Shown here in pieces: positions 12,801 through 24,226 of a DNA stretch of 64,000 nt. The translations under genes were made by a program, and so were the position numbers. The notes under the pieces were generated by a model. That model was not told where the DNA came from, ran no database searches, and was given only the letters and a program-made list of their open reading frames with translations. Within the stretch, counting starts at the first letter, position 1. Each line of letters opens with the position of its first letter. This DNA is from Iris pallida. Taxonomy: Eukaryota > Streptophyta > Magnoliopsida > Asparagales > Iridaceae. The DNA lies in assembly GCA_029216955.1 (NCBI GenBank), contig JANAVB010002199.1:16619620-16683619 (forward strand). Reading direction: 5' to 3'.

Positions 12801-13799
12801 AAGTGTGTCTATACGAAGTTTGCTGACGGAAGAGGAGTAATCGTTTGTCTTTACGTGGACGACATGCTAATCCTAGGTACGGATTTAAGCTGTGTCACAG
12901 AGACAAAGAAATTTCTCTCGACCAAGTTCAGTATGAAGGACTTGGGGGATGCCGACGTAATCTTGGGGCTCAAGATCATCCGGACAGGTACTGGAATAGC
13001 GCTGTCACAATCTCATTATATTGAGAAGATGCTCACTCGCTACGGGTATCAAGATCTTCCTATAATTGATACACCGTACCGGAGTGATCAGAAGCTGGAG
13101 CCAAATTCGAGGGAAAGCGTCAGGCAGTTGGAGTACGCTAGCGTCATCGGAAGCTTGATGTACGCTACTACTGCCACAAGGCCTGACATAGCTTTTGCGG
13201 TGGGAATGCTGAGTCGGTTCACTAGCAACCCAGGCGTTGAACACTGGAACGTTGTGAAGCGTGTTATAAGATATCTAAAAAAGACTCAGACATTTGCACT
13301 ATACTACAGCGGAGATCCGTCAGTAGTGGAAGGCTTCAGTGATGCTAGCTGGTGTTCAGAGATGGAGAGCGAGTATTCGACAGGTGGATTCATATTCGCT
13401 TTGGACGGAGCTGCTATATCGTGGAAATCGAAGAAGCAGACAATGTTATCTCGCTCCTCCATGGAATCTGAATTCTTTGTATTGGATGCTGCTGCAGATG
13501 AAGCAGAGTGGCTTCGGGAGCTCATGTATGATCTTTCAGTGGTTGGAGCTCAGATACCGGCAATCCCGATATACTGTGACAACCAGGCGGCAGCAGCAGT
13601 AGCATCAAATGAACTCTTTAACGGAAAGAAGAGGACTGTGCGGTTAAAGCACAGAGCAGTGAACGATCTCATCAAACGAGGCGTCATTGCAGTGATCGAT
13701 GTTCGGAGTCAGGAGAACCTGGCGGATCCGTTCACGAAAGGCCTCAAACGACATCTGGTCGAGGACACAGCAAGAAAGATGGGTTTGAAGGCATTCTAA
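9888..13799 (+). pseudogene. copia gag-pol polyprotein with two in-frame stops
   Basis: One frame of about 1,303 codons starting 22 bp after the LTR. Residues are numbered from 9888. Gag of the UBN2 type comes first, then a CCHC knuckle CYKCGKKGHYKSDC (about 263-276). Protease WWIDTGATCHVC is at about 309 (DTG). The integrase zinc region (HNRLGH...CEVC, about 441) leads to the catalytic core with FIDDFS, RSDRGGEY and PQSNGVAERKN. RT runs from GCKWIFKKK (about 838) to the CLYVDDM active site (about 987). RNase H starts at EGFSDASWC (about 1147). Two stops interrupt the frame: TAA at 11406-11408 in the integrase, and TAG at 11877-11879 where the family has Trp (before GCLAYVK). No frameshift is seen, so two substitutions disabled it. 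The family normally acts in cytoplasmic virus-like particles to copy the element's RNA and integrate the cDNA. Confidence 0.93.
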
Positions 13800-14078
13800 T
13801 ATTGTGTCATTATAATCCTATCAATAAATTTTATGTTATTGGTTCAAAGAGAAATCTACCAGATATCTAATTTTTTGATTCAAGGGAGGACTATTGACTG
13901 GAAAAATATTAGTTAACAGTGGGTACTTGTTCTGCAGAACATGTAAGGGTTTCGGACCCAGAACCACTGTTGTCTACTATGAATTTTCTACTGAAAATTG
14001 ATCCTGTGGGAAGGATGGCATAATGCCTTAATGAGTTCTCAGACTGAGTGAAGGTCTGTTATGCTTTACAGGAAGCAT

Positions 14079-14545
14079 GGTAGCACAGCACTACAAGGAG
14101 TGTGACTCCATGCTATGTGTGGCGGTGACTCCACCATGAGGTTCTCGAAGGAGATAAATCCTCGGCTATGTTAGCCAAGTCACAGCGGCGTAGCACCGCA
14201 AATAGGCAGTTGGCCTAATGCTGTATATTGTATTAAAGAGGGATGTAGTCAGCACTACAAAGAGGAGGTGTTCCTCATGTTACGGGTGGCACGACACCAC
14301 AATGAGGTAAACCCGGCTAGGGATAAAGCCTCGGCCTTGCAAGCCATGTCGTAGCGGCGTAACACCGCACAGAAGCGTAAGGCTTCATGCTGGGTAGTTT
14401 GGCACTACAAAGGGGCTAGACCTCATGCTACGGGTAGTATGACACTACGATGAGGTTCCCGGTGATTCGGGATAAGGTCCTCGGCTTAAGGCCATGTCAT
14501 AGCGGCGTAGCACCGCAAAGGAAGCGTTGGACGCTTCATGCCATG
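14079..14545 (+). repeat. Three structured tandem repeats between pol and 3' LTR
   Basis: Three imperfect units of about 147-167 bp start near 14079, 14246 and 14393. Each has 'agcactacaa(a/g)g', a block 'catgctacgggt(a/g)gc', 'cctcggc' and a GCGG-CGTAGCA-CCGC hairpin (14185-14199, 14354-14368, 14502-14516). Units two and three also have an 'aagcg..cgctt' style hairpin. No stop-free frame is maintained, so this is RNA- or DNA-level structure in the 3' untranslated part of the element. Confidence 0.85.
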
Positions 14546-14866
14546 TCTCTTTAATAAAGAACTCACCTATAGTGTATGGACAAAGAGATATCAGGCCGTC
14601 TCTTGAGGGTAAATTTGTAGATGCCCAAAATACATACATTGAAATCCAAGCTGGCACAAGGCCTTTAATGTGCAGCCAGAAGCACAGATAACTACATTAT
14701 GTGAGTGGGAAAAATTACAGCTGTGGTACAGAATTCAAGGCGTAGTCCATTCTTGTATCATACTGTTGTTCAACCCATGCGGGAAGATTCAAGTCGTCAG
14801 TGACATCTATCCTAATGCATAATGGACAGTTATTATGTGGAACGCTTAACTCATATATATAGAGAT

Positions 14867-14877
14867 ATGTGGGGGAT
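14867..14877 (+). promoter_or_regulatory. Polypurine tract of copia element 1
   Basis: The sequence 'atgtgggggat' lies immediately before the TG of the 3' LTR. This is the expected primer position for plus-strand DNA synthesis. Confidence 0.85.
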
Positions 14878-15933
14878 TGTTGGTGTTTTATTCTATGAGT
14901 TGTGTGTTCACAACACTCTATTGTTAAAAGATAGTCCCACATCGGAAAATCACACCAATATGTATCTCTATATATTACTTATGAAGGAATAGAGAGATGC
15001 ACATGGGTTGAGGCCCAATGGAGGGTGCCATGTGGGGGGATTTTACATAGAGGTGAGAATAAGAAACCAACTTTTGGCCAAATGAAAATAGATTTAAATC
15101 TATTGGAGCTAAGCCCCGAAGGGGCTTAGCGACTCGGACTCGGACTCGGACTCGGGCTCGGGCTCGGGCTTGGGCTAATGGGCTTTTGAGGCTTAATGTG
15201 GCTTTTTGATGGCACTTTGCACTTAGCACGACAGCTCGTCGCAAGACGCATTGTGCGCTTTAGTTGCGCTCGTGCGCGAGCCTCTGCGCGGCCCTGCATG
15301 GCGAGCGGGGCGTACGGGAAGTATTGAGCGTACTGAGCGTACGGGACGTACGGGACGTACGGGTCGTACGGATCGAGCGGGTCGAGTGGGCCGTTCAAAT
15401 TATGTAACGTCCGCGGGTCTTGTGGGCTCAGATCCGGATATGGCTCAGATCCAGAAAATCCGGATCTAGCATTAAACCAGGGCGTACGTTCAGAATTTGA
15501 AAAGCCCATCTCGTGCCTATAATAACAGCAGCATCTCCTCTCTCCAAGGTTACAGAAAATACACAGATAATTTCCAGAGAGAGAGAGAAGTGCTGCTGCT
15601 ATTCCGAGGAGTCGTCGACATTTTTGGCCAGCGTTCTAAAGTTCTCTTCGAACTTGCTGGTTCCTGGAGGCTTGTCCGTAAGGCGGATATAGCTTTGAGC
15701 GCCGATGATCTTTCACCCCAGCAGGCTTTCTTCTTCCTCTGTTGCCTTCGAGAATACTGTGGCTTCTCTTTAGAAGTTATACGGTTCAGTTGCCTTCGAG
15801 AAATATTACGAAATCTTTTTAGATTCCCGTAATACAACATCACCTTCTTTAGGGTGTTGTTGCCGGAAACATTGTCTTTACAATTGTTTCTGAAATCGAG
15901 TTTTTCCATCGATTGTTCGCCAAGGGACTAACA
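14878..15933 (+). repeat. 3' LTR of copia element 1 (1,056 bp)
   Basis: Collinear with the 5' LTR, with scattered substitutions, but about 110 bp longer. Extra sequence sits near 15220-15340, where a tract containing 'gcacgacagctcgtcgcaag' and more CGTACGGGA units has no counterpart in the 5' LTR. The hairpin is conserved at 15108-15130. Confidence 0.92.
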
Positions 15934-16537
15934 ATTTGATACTAATTTTTGTGTGAAGTTTAATCATGTCCTATCTGATCCTAAATATAAAATTTAGAAC
16001 AAGAAAAAAGATTGTACGAAAACACAGAATTTATGTTTCAAACATAACCAGTGGAGTCCAAAAACTCAATCGGTGGATGTAGATGGTTGCCACGTGTCCC
16101 ACTAACAACAAATCATGCATGTATGACACAAAACTATTGACACATGACAGCCATCCAGTGGAGACTACACTGTGTAAATAATGTTATTCCCGGAGCGTGA
16201 TTTTCGATGAAAAACTGATTTATGCAACACTTCGAAGAAGGTTCACGACAGAGATCCCGGAGGATTCTGAGAAACGAAATCAATTGTAACACTTCGAAGA
16301 AGGCACAAAAGATTTCGTAGAAGCAACGATGAAATCCCTTTTGTTCTGCTCCAGTACACACCCCAATCATTTTTCTGATGCATCACTGTAAATAGCGAAC
16401 CCTTTTGATCCAGAAGGTAAGGCTAGAATGGGGGTTGTAGTCAATTTCCTGACCACTGGGGTAGCATGTCTTACCACTACCACTAGGCTAGGGGTCATTG
16501 ACATGTATGTGTGTGTCTATATATATATATATATATA
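15934..16537. other. Intergenic DNA between copia element and fold-back element
   Basis: No gene recognised. The motif 'cacttcgaagaagg' occurs twice, at 16228 and 16290. A TA run (16518-16537) leads into the fold-back element. Confidence 0.5.
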
Positions 16538-16705
16538 GGGAGCGGATCGGGAGCCCCGTCCGCGGAGCCCCGCCGAAGCCCCCGTCCCCCTTGGCCGTTG
16601 GATCGCGCGGGCTCACGCGGGCCCCACGCGGGCCCCGCGCGATCCGATGGTGCAGGGGGGGCGGGGCTTCGACGGGGCTCCGCGGACGGGGCCTTTGATC
16701 CGCTC

Positions 16706-16707
<2 letters not shown>
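16538..16707. mobile_element. GC-rich fold-back MITE inside a TA array
   Basis: 170 bp with long, nearly perfect inverted ends. The left end is 'gggagcggatc' then 'ccccgtccgcggagccccg'. The right end is the complement of these, with small differences (ATC-GGGAG against ATC-AAAGGC). The sequence is very GC-rich and set inside TATATA runs on both sides (16518-16537 and 16708-16757), consistent with insertion at TA. It is too short to code. The superfamily cannot be fixed because the target duplication is hidden in the TA array. Confidence 0.75.
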
Positions 16708-16760
<53 letters not shown>

Positions 16761-17011
16761 GCTGTGTGCATATCATGAGTTATAGTCTGGTCAATTCAGA
16801 AAGTAATACATTTTATCAAGAAATTCCAGCGAGATTTTGAAATTCTAGTGAAACTTAGGAAATTAAGAAATTCACTCCATTCTCAAAAACTTTCGTACAC
16901 AAACTTCCCCCAACTGGTGCAATTTCAGCTACTTTTATACAATTCTAAGTTTGTAAGAATAGATCATGAAAGTTTATTTAGATGGAGCAAAACAGATTGT
17001 AGTATTCCAGT

Positions 17012-18080
17012 TCAGAGACCAATCTTATCTAAAATGTTCTTGAGACCTGACAAAATCTCCATCATAAGTGCCGAGCTCCCCCTTCTGGGGTCGCAACATC
17101 TCAAACCGATGAATACCAGATACTCTGCCACATCATCAGGCCATGGCCCAGCTGTATAATCACCTATATTAGTCAACGATTTCCCTTTATATGCTTCACG
17201 CACCCTAATAACAATTCCAGCTGGTGACTTTCCGGTCAGAATCCTAAGGATCGTAACCCCAAAAGAGTACACATCGCAGCGTGGACTGAGCTTCCCTGCC
17301 TTCAAGAAGTCGGGGTCCACGTACCATTTTGTGCCTCTGAAATTACGCGTCTGATGGAATTTACGGGTGTTTGTGCCTTCGGGTAAGAAGCGACATAGGC
17401 CAAAGTCGGCGAGCTTGATGTTAAAGTTGGCATCGAGAAGAATGTTAGCAGGTTTGAGATCGCCGTGGACCAACGATTGAGGCTTTTTCGAGTGGAGAAA
17501 AATTAAAGCCAAACATATCTCGTATACAATACGAGTACGCATCTGCCATGTGAGAAGCCTCGGGCTCTTCTTGAGGCAATCCTCCAAGCTTCCATTAGGC
17601 AGGAACTCGTAGACGAGAGAGTGATGTGTGAAGCATGCTCCTATTAACTTGACAAGGTTTGGATGCTGCATTCGTCCTAGAACATCCAGCTGCAGTATTC
17701 AAACAAAAGCAAAACCCAATTTACAAATATGTTTAATTAAATTAGTATCGGTCATGAATGACTATAAATTTGCAATTCAGTACCTCTCGAATGAACTCTT
17801 CCTGGCCTTGTTTGCCTCCCGTGTTTAACATCTTCATAGCTACCTCCGTGTTGTCAAGGTAACCTTTGTAAACACTCCCATACCCTCCTTGGCCGATCCT
17901 TGATGACTCGCTAAAACCGTTAGTAGCACGCTCGATGTCCGAGTATGAGAACACTTTGACGCTTGATGTTCTGCTCAAGATATCTATTTCTTCTTCTTCT
18001 TCTTCTTCTTCCCAAGTTGTTCCACGAGTTTCTTCTATCCTTATGCTTTTACTGTCCTTGTAATCAGAACATAGGATTGT
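17012..18080 (-). CDS. U-box-type receptor-like cytoplasmic kinase copy 2 (3' exons)
   Basis: Ser/Thr kinase domain closely matching the kinase half of plant U-box kinases (RLCK IX). Exon A is 17784-18080, behind a TATAG acceptor conserved with copy 1. The intron is 17690-17783 (GTACTG...CTGCAG, phase 0) and exon B is 17012-17689. Exon A carries an acidic Glu run from a TTC repeat, then RATNGFSESSRIGQGGYGSVYKG and VAMKML. Exon B has HPNLVKLIGAC, HSLVYEFLPNGSLEDCL, HGDLKPANILLDANF with the catalytic Asp and Lys, ADFGLCRFLPEG, CDVYSFGVTILRILTG and a stop at 17012. No inactivating change was seen in these exons. Upstream exons were not found. An open stretch at about 18180-18370 (minus) could be one but is unproven, and copia element 2 begins beyond it. 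The U-box that often follows the kinase is absent. Confidence 0.75.
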
Positions 18081-18374
18081 CTATATTGGAAGTTACCAAA
18101 TGAAAGGTTAAATATGTTAGTCCACAGTGGAAAAACAAGGGTCAAACAAATACATACGGATGTCACTCACGTATAGAAAAATGTTCCATACTAATCACCC
18201 CTCTTCTTTTCGGATGACATAAATATAATAGAATAAATTCCAGAGGTCGTTCGGAATCTCTTCCATATGACCTTGCTGTTGGAGTGGGTGGGGTTCCCAA
18301 CCTATGTGGAGAATACCCCGGAGAGCGACGAGCGCCATCCGTGTGTCGGAGAAGCTCGGGGAGTGCATGGATCA

Positions 18375-19004
18375 TATTTGGAACATATATGGTAAGGAAA
18401 TATATGATTGGATTTCCATATTTACTTTGATCATATATTTATGATTGGACCCTTCATATAGTAGATTTCCATATTATTGGGTTTCCAATTATGACAAGCC
18501 AATTATGATTGGATTTCCATTAAATATATGATTGATGCATATTGTAAGTTTCCATATATATATTGGCCTTCCATGTATGGATTATCAAGGGCTTATAAAA
18601 GGGTGATGCATACTAGTTGTAAACTCATCTCAAAACAAGAGTGCTTACAATCTTTGAGAGAGAGAGGATTAAGGACTATTGTGAAGGAGAGATTGCTTCG
18701 AATAATTTTTCGGCATCTCTTGTTCTTCGGAGTCGGCATCAAAAAATTTCTTCTTTCAAGTGAGTTGTGGTGATCCTTGTTGGATCGGGATGAGCTTGTA
18801 GAGGGTGTATTCTCTTTATTCCATTAGTGGAGGTTCTTCAGGGTTGGACTCCGATCGTCCCGTGGTTTTTCCCGCAAGAATTTTCCACGTCAAAATTTTT
18901 TGTGTCTGCGATTGTGTTTGGCGTTTTTGGTTTGTGTGCTTTTCTCGATTCTCTCGCAGGACTTTCTGGTTTGGGGGAACGGTTTCCGTGCTTCGTTCCC
19001 AACA
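18375..19004 (+). repeat. 5' LTR of copia element 2 (approximate left edge)
   Basis: Ends TTCCCAACA at 19004, directly followed by a primer-binding site. A TATA box 'ttataaaagg' lies at 18593-18602. The first part repeats 'tatgattggatttcc'. The left edge is uncertain: it is near 18375 by similarity to TTGGAACATATATGG-type LTR starts, with an alternative TGTTGGAG near 18274. There is no 3' LTR for comparison. Confidence 0.55.
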
Positions 19005-19007
19005 GAG

Positions 19008-19018
19008 TGGTATCAGAG
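19008..19018 (+). promoter_or_regulatory. Primer-binding site (initiator tRNA-Met type)
   Basis: TGGTATCAGAG lies three bases after the LTR end. This is the usual plant copia site complementary to the 3' end of initiator methionine tRNA. Confidence 0.88.
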
Positions 19019-19069
19019 TTTTGGGTTCAAAGAAGTGTCAGGAGTTGACAGTCAAACCAGGAAGCAGAG

Positions 19070-22000
19070 ATGGACGCGAAGCCGGTGCGCATGGTGAACC
19101 TGAACGGTACCAACTACCATTATTGACGGAGCAAGATGAAGGATTTGATGTTCGTCAAGAAGCTGCATCTTCCAGTATTTGCATCCGAGAAGTCCAGTGA
19201 CAAATCCGATGAGGACTGGAACTTCAAGCATATACAGGTGTGTGGGTACATGCGGCAGTTCGTTGACGAGAACGTGTACAACCACGTTGCCAATATTGAG
19301 CACGCGAAGACGTTATGGGATAAGCTGGAATCTTTGTACGCGAAGAAGACCGGGATAAACAAGCTGTTCCTGATCCGGACGATGATGGGTCTGCGGTACA
19401 AAGATGGGACATCCATTACGGATCACTTGAGTGAGTTCCAGGGCGTGGTGGACCAGCTATCCTCGATGGGAGTCAAGTTCGACGACATGGTTCAAGGACT
19501 ATGGTTGCTATGTACATTGTCAGACTCGTGGGAGACCGTACGGGTATCTATGATCGCTTCTGCTCCGAAAGGCGTGGTGAGTCTGGAGTTTGCCAAGAGT
19601 GGGGTACTGAATGAAGAGATGCGGAGACGTTCTCAAGGCACTTCATCCACATCCCATCACTCAGAGGCACTAGTTTCAGAGAGCCGCGGAAGAGACAAAA
19701 GCAGGGGTCCAGGTGGTGGCAGAGACAAAAGCAGAGGAAAGTCCAAGGGTCGGTACGAGGACTCGGAGTGTTACCACTGTGTCAAGAAGGGCCACATCAA
19801 GCGGAACTGTTTCGCTTGGAAGAGAGAGAATAAGGGCGATAAGGGGAAGCAAGATGAGAACATTACAGCGGCTGCCTCGATACATGGAGGCCATGTGATC
19901 GTCGTAGGTGATGAGGTTGTCATAAACATCGCCTGCGATGACAATTCTTGGCTGGTGGACTCAGGGGCTTCAGCGCATGTATCTCATAACAGGGCACTAT
20001 TTGCCACTTACACGACAGACGACTGTGGAGTATTGAAGATGGACAATGGAGATATGTCAAAGGCGGTTGCCGTTGGAGATGTACATTTGAGGACGAAGAC
20101 GGGTGCAGTTCTTGTTCTCAAAGATGTTCGTCATGTCCCTGATATCTGTTTCAACCTGCTGTTGGTTGGAAGGTTGGATGACGAGGGATTCTTCAGTCTT
20201 TTCTGGAATAGTCAGTGGAAGCTTTCCAGAGGTTCGATGGTGATTGCCAGAGGAAGCAAGAAGTCCGGTCTCTACTATATGGAGGGGAGCGCATAGGGGG
20301 TACAGGAGGTGAACGCAGTCAGTGATGCGTCTACCGAGTTGTGGAACAGGCGGCTCGGCCATATCAGCGAGAAGGGGATGAGCTACTTGGTGAACATGAA
20401 GGTAATTTCGGGGCTCAAGTCTACAAAGTTGGAGAAGTGCACGCACTGCTTAGCTAGGAAGCAAAATAGGATGTCTTTCCAAAGTCATCCAAGTTCAAGG
20501 AAGCCGGCGTTGCTCGAGTTGATTCACTCGGATGTCTGCGGTCCTATGAAGGTAAAATCTATTGGTGGTGCATCTTACTTTGTAACTTTTATTGATGACT
20601 GTTCCAGGAAAGTTTGGGTCTATGCCTTAAAGACCAAGGATCAGATGCTGCCTACTTTCAAAGAGTTTCAGGCCTCTGTTGAAAGAGAGACGGGCAAGAA
20701 GTTATTGTGTGTTCGGTCCGACAACGGCGGCGAATACATTGGTCCCTTTGATGCTTATTGTAGAGAGCAAGGGATACGACACCAGAAGACTCCACCCAAG
20801 ACACCTCAGCTTAATGGTGTAGCGGAGCTCATGAACAGGACACTGATGGAGAGGGTGCGGTGTATGCTGTCAGAAGCAAATTTGTCAGGCAGTTATTGGG
20901 GTGAGGCTCTTTTCACAGCTGCTTATGTTATTAATTTATCTTCTAGTGCTCCTTTGCAGGGTGATGTGCCTGACAAAGTATGGTACGGCAAAGAGCCGTC
21001 ATACAATCACCTGCGAGTGTTTGGCTGTAAGGCCTTCGTGCATGTACCGAAGGACGAGAGGTCCAAACTTGAGCCGAAGACGAGGCGATGCGTCTTTGTC
21101 GGCTACGGTCGGGATGAGTTTGGCTATAGACTCTACGATCCAGTGGGAAGAAAGCTCTACAGAAGCAGGGACGTGGTATTCGTCGAGGATCAGACCATGA
21201 CCAACACTCAGGATTCTGAGACGCCTTCTGAGGCTGAGGAATTGCCTGAGTTAGAGTCATTTCGCTTCGAGCAGTTTCCAGAGGACATCGCAGAGGATCC
21301 AGTTATGGGGGAGCCAGTGCATGGAGTTGCTCCCAACCTTGATCATCAGCCTGCTGATGGTGGTCAGGGTGTCCTTCAGGAGGATGAGCATGCCGGAGAG
21401 GCAGTTCCTGAAGGGGAGGAGACTGTTGGTATACAGCCAGCACCAGTGGCTCCACTGAGAAGGAGCGACAGAGATCGTCGACCATCTACAAGATACTCAC
21501 CCGGTGAGTATGTGCTACTGACTGACGGGGGAGAGCTCGAAAGCTTTGCAGAGGCTATGGAATACGAACACAGGCAGGAGTGGATGCAGGCTATGCATGA
21601 GGAGATAAGTTCCTTACACGCCAATTCCACTTATGAGCTGGTGCGATTGCCAAAGGACAAGAAAGCTTTGAAGAATCGATTAGTGTTTAGAGTGAAGCAG
21701 ACGGATGATGCTACTCACTCTCGATACAAAGCGAGGCTGGTAGTTAAAGGCTACGGTCTGCGGAAAGACGTAGATTATGATGAGATCTTTTCGCCAGTCG
21801 TCAAACAGTCGTCTATTCGGGTGATGCTAGCATTGGCAGCCAGTTTCGACTTGGAGGTCGAGCAGATGGACGTGAAGACGACATTCCTCTATGGTGATCT
21901 TGAGGAGGAGTTATACATGGAGCAGCCAGAGGGATTCTGTGAGAAGGGGAAGTCACATTTGGTCTGCCGGTTGAGGAAGAGCTTGTATGGTCTGATGCAG

Positions 22001-22865
22001 GCTCCGAGGCAGTGGTACAGGAAGTTCGAGTCGTTTATGGGGGAGCATGGTTATGCACGGACGACGTCGGACCATTGCGTATTTGTGAGGTACTTTGCCG
22101 AGGATGATTTCATCATTTTATTGCTCTATATTGATGACATGCTATTAGTGGGTCGGAATGCCACTAGGATAGCAGAGTTGAAGCGCCAACTGGGCACGGC
22201 CTTCTCTATGAAGGATTTGGGTGCAGCAAAGACTATTTTTGGGATGGAGATCAGCCGAGAGAGAGAGAGTCCAAGCTGCTACACTTGTCCCAAAAGAAGT
22301 ACATTCACCGGGTACTTCAGCGTTTCGGGATGGACGGGTCGAAGAAAGTGAGTTGCCCCCTTGCGGCTCACTTTAAGTTCACTAAGGAGCAGTGTTCATC
22401 TACCGAGGATAAAAAAGAAGATATGGAGCGGGTTCCATATGTTTTAGCTGTAGGGAGCCTTATGTATGTTATGATGTGTACGAGGCCAGACATCGCTCAT
22501 GCAGTTGGCACAGTTAGCAGGTACCTTTCAAATCCTGGAAGGATACATTGGAGTGCGGTCAAGTGGATTCTACGATACCTTCAGGACACTACTGATTGGA
22601 GACTTTCTTTCTTTTGGTGGTGACGAGCCGAAGCTGGTTGGGTATACTGACGCTGATATGGCTGGAGATGTAGACACGAGGCGATCGACTTCGGACTATG
22701 TGATAATGTTTGCTGGAGGAGCGGTATCGTGGCAGTCGCGGTTGCAGAAGTGTGTTGCCTTGTCGACGACAGAGGCAGAGTACATTACGGTGACGGAGGC
22801 TTGCAAGGAGTTGATGTGGTTGAAAAAGCTGTTGCAGGAAATGGGGCTGAAGCAAGAGCAGTATA
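19070..22865 (+). pseudogene. copia gag-pol polyprotein, two stops and two frameshifts
   Basis: The frame starts with ATG at 19070. A TGA at 19124-19126 (codon 19) replaces the Trp expected after NYHY. Gag is followed by a CCHC knuckle (about residue 234), the protease motif WLVDSGASAHVS (about 294), then a TAG at 20294-20296 between protease and integrase. The integrase has FIDDCS, RSDNGGEY and an NGVAELMNRT motif. RT spans ARLVVKGYG to LLYIDDMLLVG near 22123. The reading frame shifts near 22262-22285, in a GAGAGA run, and shifts back near 22600-22615, before the RNase H motif VGYTDADMAGD. Coding similarity stops at about 22865, before the late RNase H residues. Non-functional. Confidence 0.9.
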
Positions 22866-24226
22866 CATTTCCAGCACACAGTCACGTGTTGCATTCCTCA
22901 TGAACAGATATTCGACCTAGATAACTGGATGGTCTGCAGGGCTTGTGGCTGTTGGGATAATCTCATTGCATCTTGCTAGTAACTAGACCTGTGCTAACCC
23001 TAGTTAGTTAAAAGTATCAAGTCGTACTCTTTGCTTGGCCGTGATTGATTGATGAAGTTTATCCCAGCTTAGTCTTATCTTGATCCTGTACAAGATTGTG
23101 ATAAGACATGATTATTGATGTTTGCCTTAGCAATAACGATCGGGGGTCCAGTTCTGTTCAGGCGAAGGGTTACAATCCCGGTCCTTGTTTGGTTTAAGGG
23201 TTGTAACCTGGCTTCCGGAGCAGTTCTGTGGTTCTCTCTTCGTTATTGTCTCAATGCAACCCCATGCCATGTTCGTCATGTTTTACTTTACCTTAATACC
23301 ATGATTACTTATACTGGCCTTAACAATAAAGATCAGGGGTCCAGTTCTGTTCAGGCGAAGGGTTACAACCTCGGTCCTTGTTTGGTTTAAGGGTTGTAAC
23401 CTGGCTCCCGGAGCAGTTCTGTGTCCTCTCTTCGTTATTGTCTTACTGTACCACTAGTATTTGAGACGGGTTTCTATTCAGGTGAAGGGCTGCAACCCCG
23501 GTCCTTATTTGGTTTAAGGGTTGTGACCTGGCTACTTGAATGGTTTTCTCGTACTCGGTTTACTGTTGTTATCTCTGTTATTATCAGTTCTTTATTTATT
23601 ATCTTTAATATTCTATTGTGATATGCTGGTTTTAGTTCCTAAGTGAACCCTCCTTTGTGGCACTTGCTCTTTCTGGGGTCTGACCCAGCTGGTTTTGTAT
23701 AGCCAGATATCGGAGCGGCACCAGAGGATCTACCTGTCTTCCAACCAGATGGTGACCGCCAGGCGTAACCCTGGCAATGAGTGGATTTCTTTTTGTCCTC
23801 CCATTTTATTGTAAATTATTCTTTTGAGACGTTTAGCCGACGAACACTTGTTAGCTCGTATTGCACCTTTATTTACTGTCTGCCTACGGGCTGTAACATT
23901 ATTGACAGATCCTAGGGTTGATCATGTATGACTGAACTCTTGCTAGTCCTGACATTTTGTACGACTAGTTTCATGATCATCCAGTATGTAATGTATGGGA
24001 TGCCTTGCTATTATATATTTGGTGCTCTGACATCTTGTAAAATATTATTGCTTGCTTGAGATTGAGACAATAGGCTTGTTCTTGACCATAGGTGACTGAT
24101 GGATTGTAGTTAAACCCTCATGTATCTAGACAACCGTGACCGTATAGCGAGGTGGGTTGTACTTCAATATACGTAGCTGGCTATGTCTACCCCCGCTCTC
24201 CAGTATTCTGGTTCTGGGGCGTGACA
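22866..24226 (+). mobile_element. 5'-truncated Tekay-like LTR fused to copia element 2
   Basis: From 'atttccagcacacagtca' to 'ggttctggggcgtgaca' the sequence matches the last 1.5 kb of both LTRs of the 39660-51216 element (from about 41430 and 49718). It is more diverged than those two are from each other. Three copies of the hairpin unit described for those LTRs are present (about 23149, 23331 and 23467). No matching target duplication can exist because the left part is missing. Confidence 0.88.

Larger units (their letters stand above)
8919..15933 (+). mobile_element. Near-complete Ty1/copia retrotransposon (7.0 kb)
   Basis: Two LTRs (8919-9865 and 14878-15933) begin TGTTGG, end CTAACA and are about 99% alike over the shared parts. 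They flank one gag-pol frame and a polypurine tract. The flanking bases are TTTTG before and ATTTG after, an imperfect 5-bp target duplication. The copia order protease-integrase-RT-RNase H is followed. The element sits between two tandem kinase copies and separates them. It is defective through two nonsense codons, but its LTR similarity indicates a fairly recent insertion. Confidence 0.93.
18375..22865 (+). mobile_element. Decayed Ty1/copia retrotransposon 2, 3' end lost
   Basis: 5' LTR, primer-binding site and a degenerate gag-pol are present. The 3' LTR and the last part of RNase H are missing because the sequence passes abruptly into Tekay LTR sequence at about 22866. The protein is clearly different from copia element 1 (different gag, CYHCVKKGHIKRNC knuckle, LLYIDDM RT box), so it is another lineage. 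Confidence 0.85.

Noticed and set aside
18163..18375. Possible upstream exon of kinase copy 2
   Set aside because: Open frame with Pro/Arg-rich content, but no similarity I recognise and no clear splice donor, so it is mentioned but not called.
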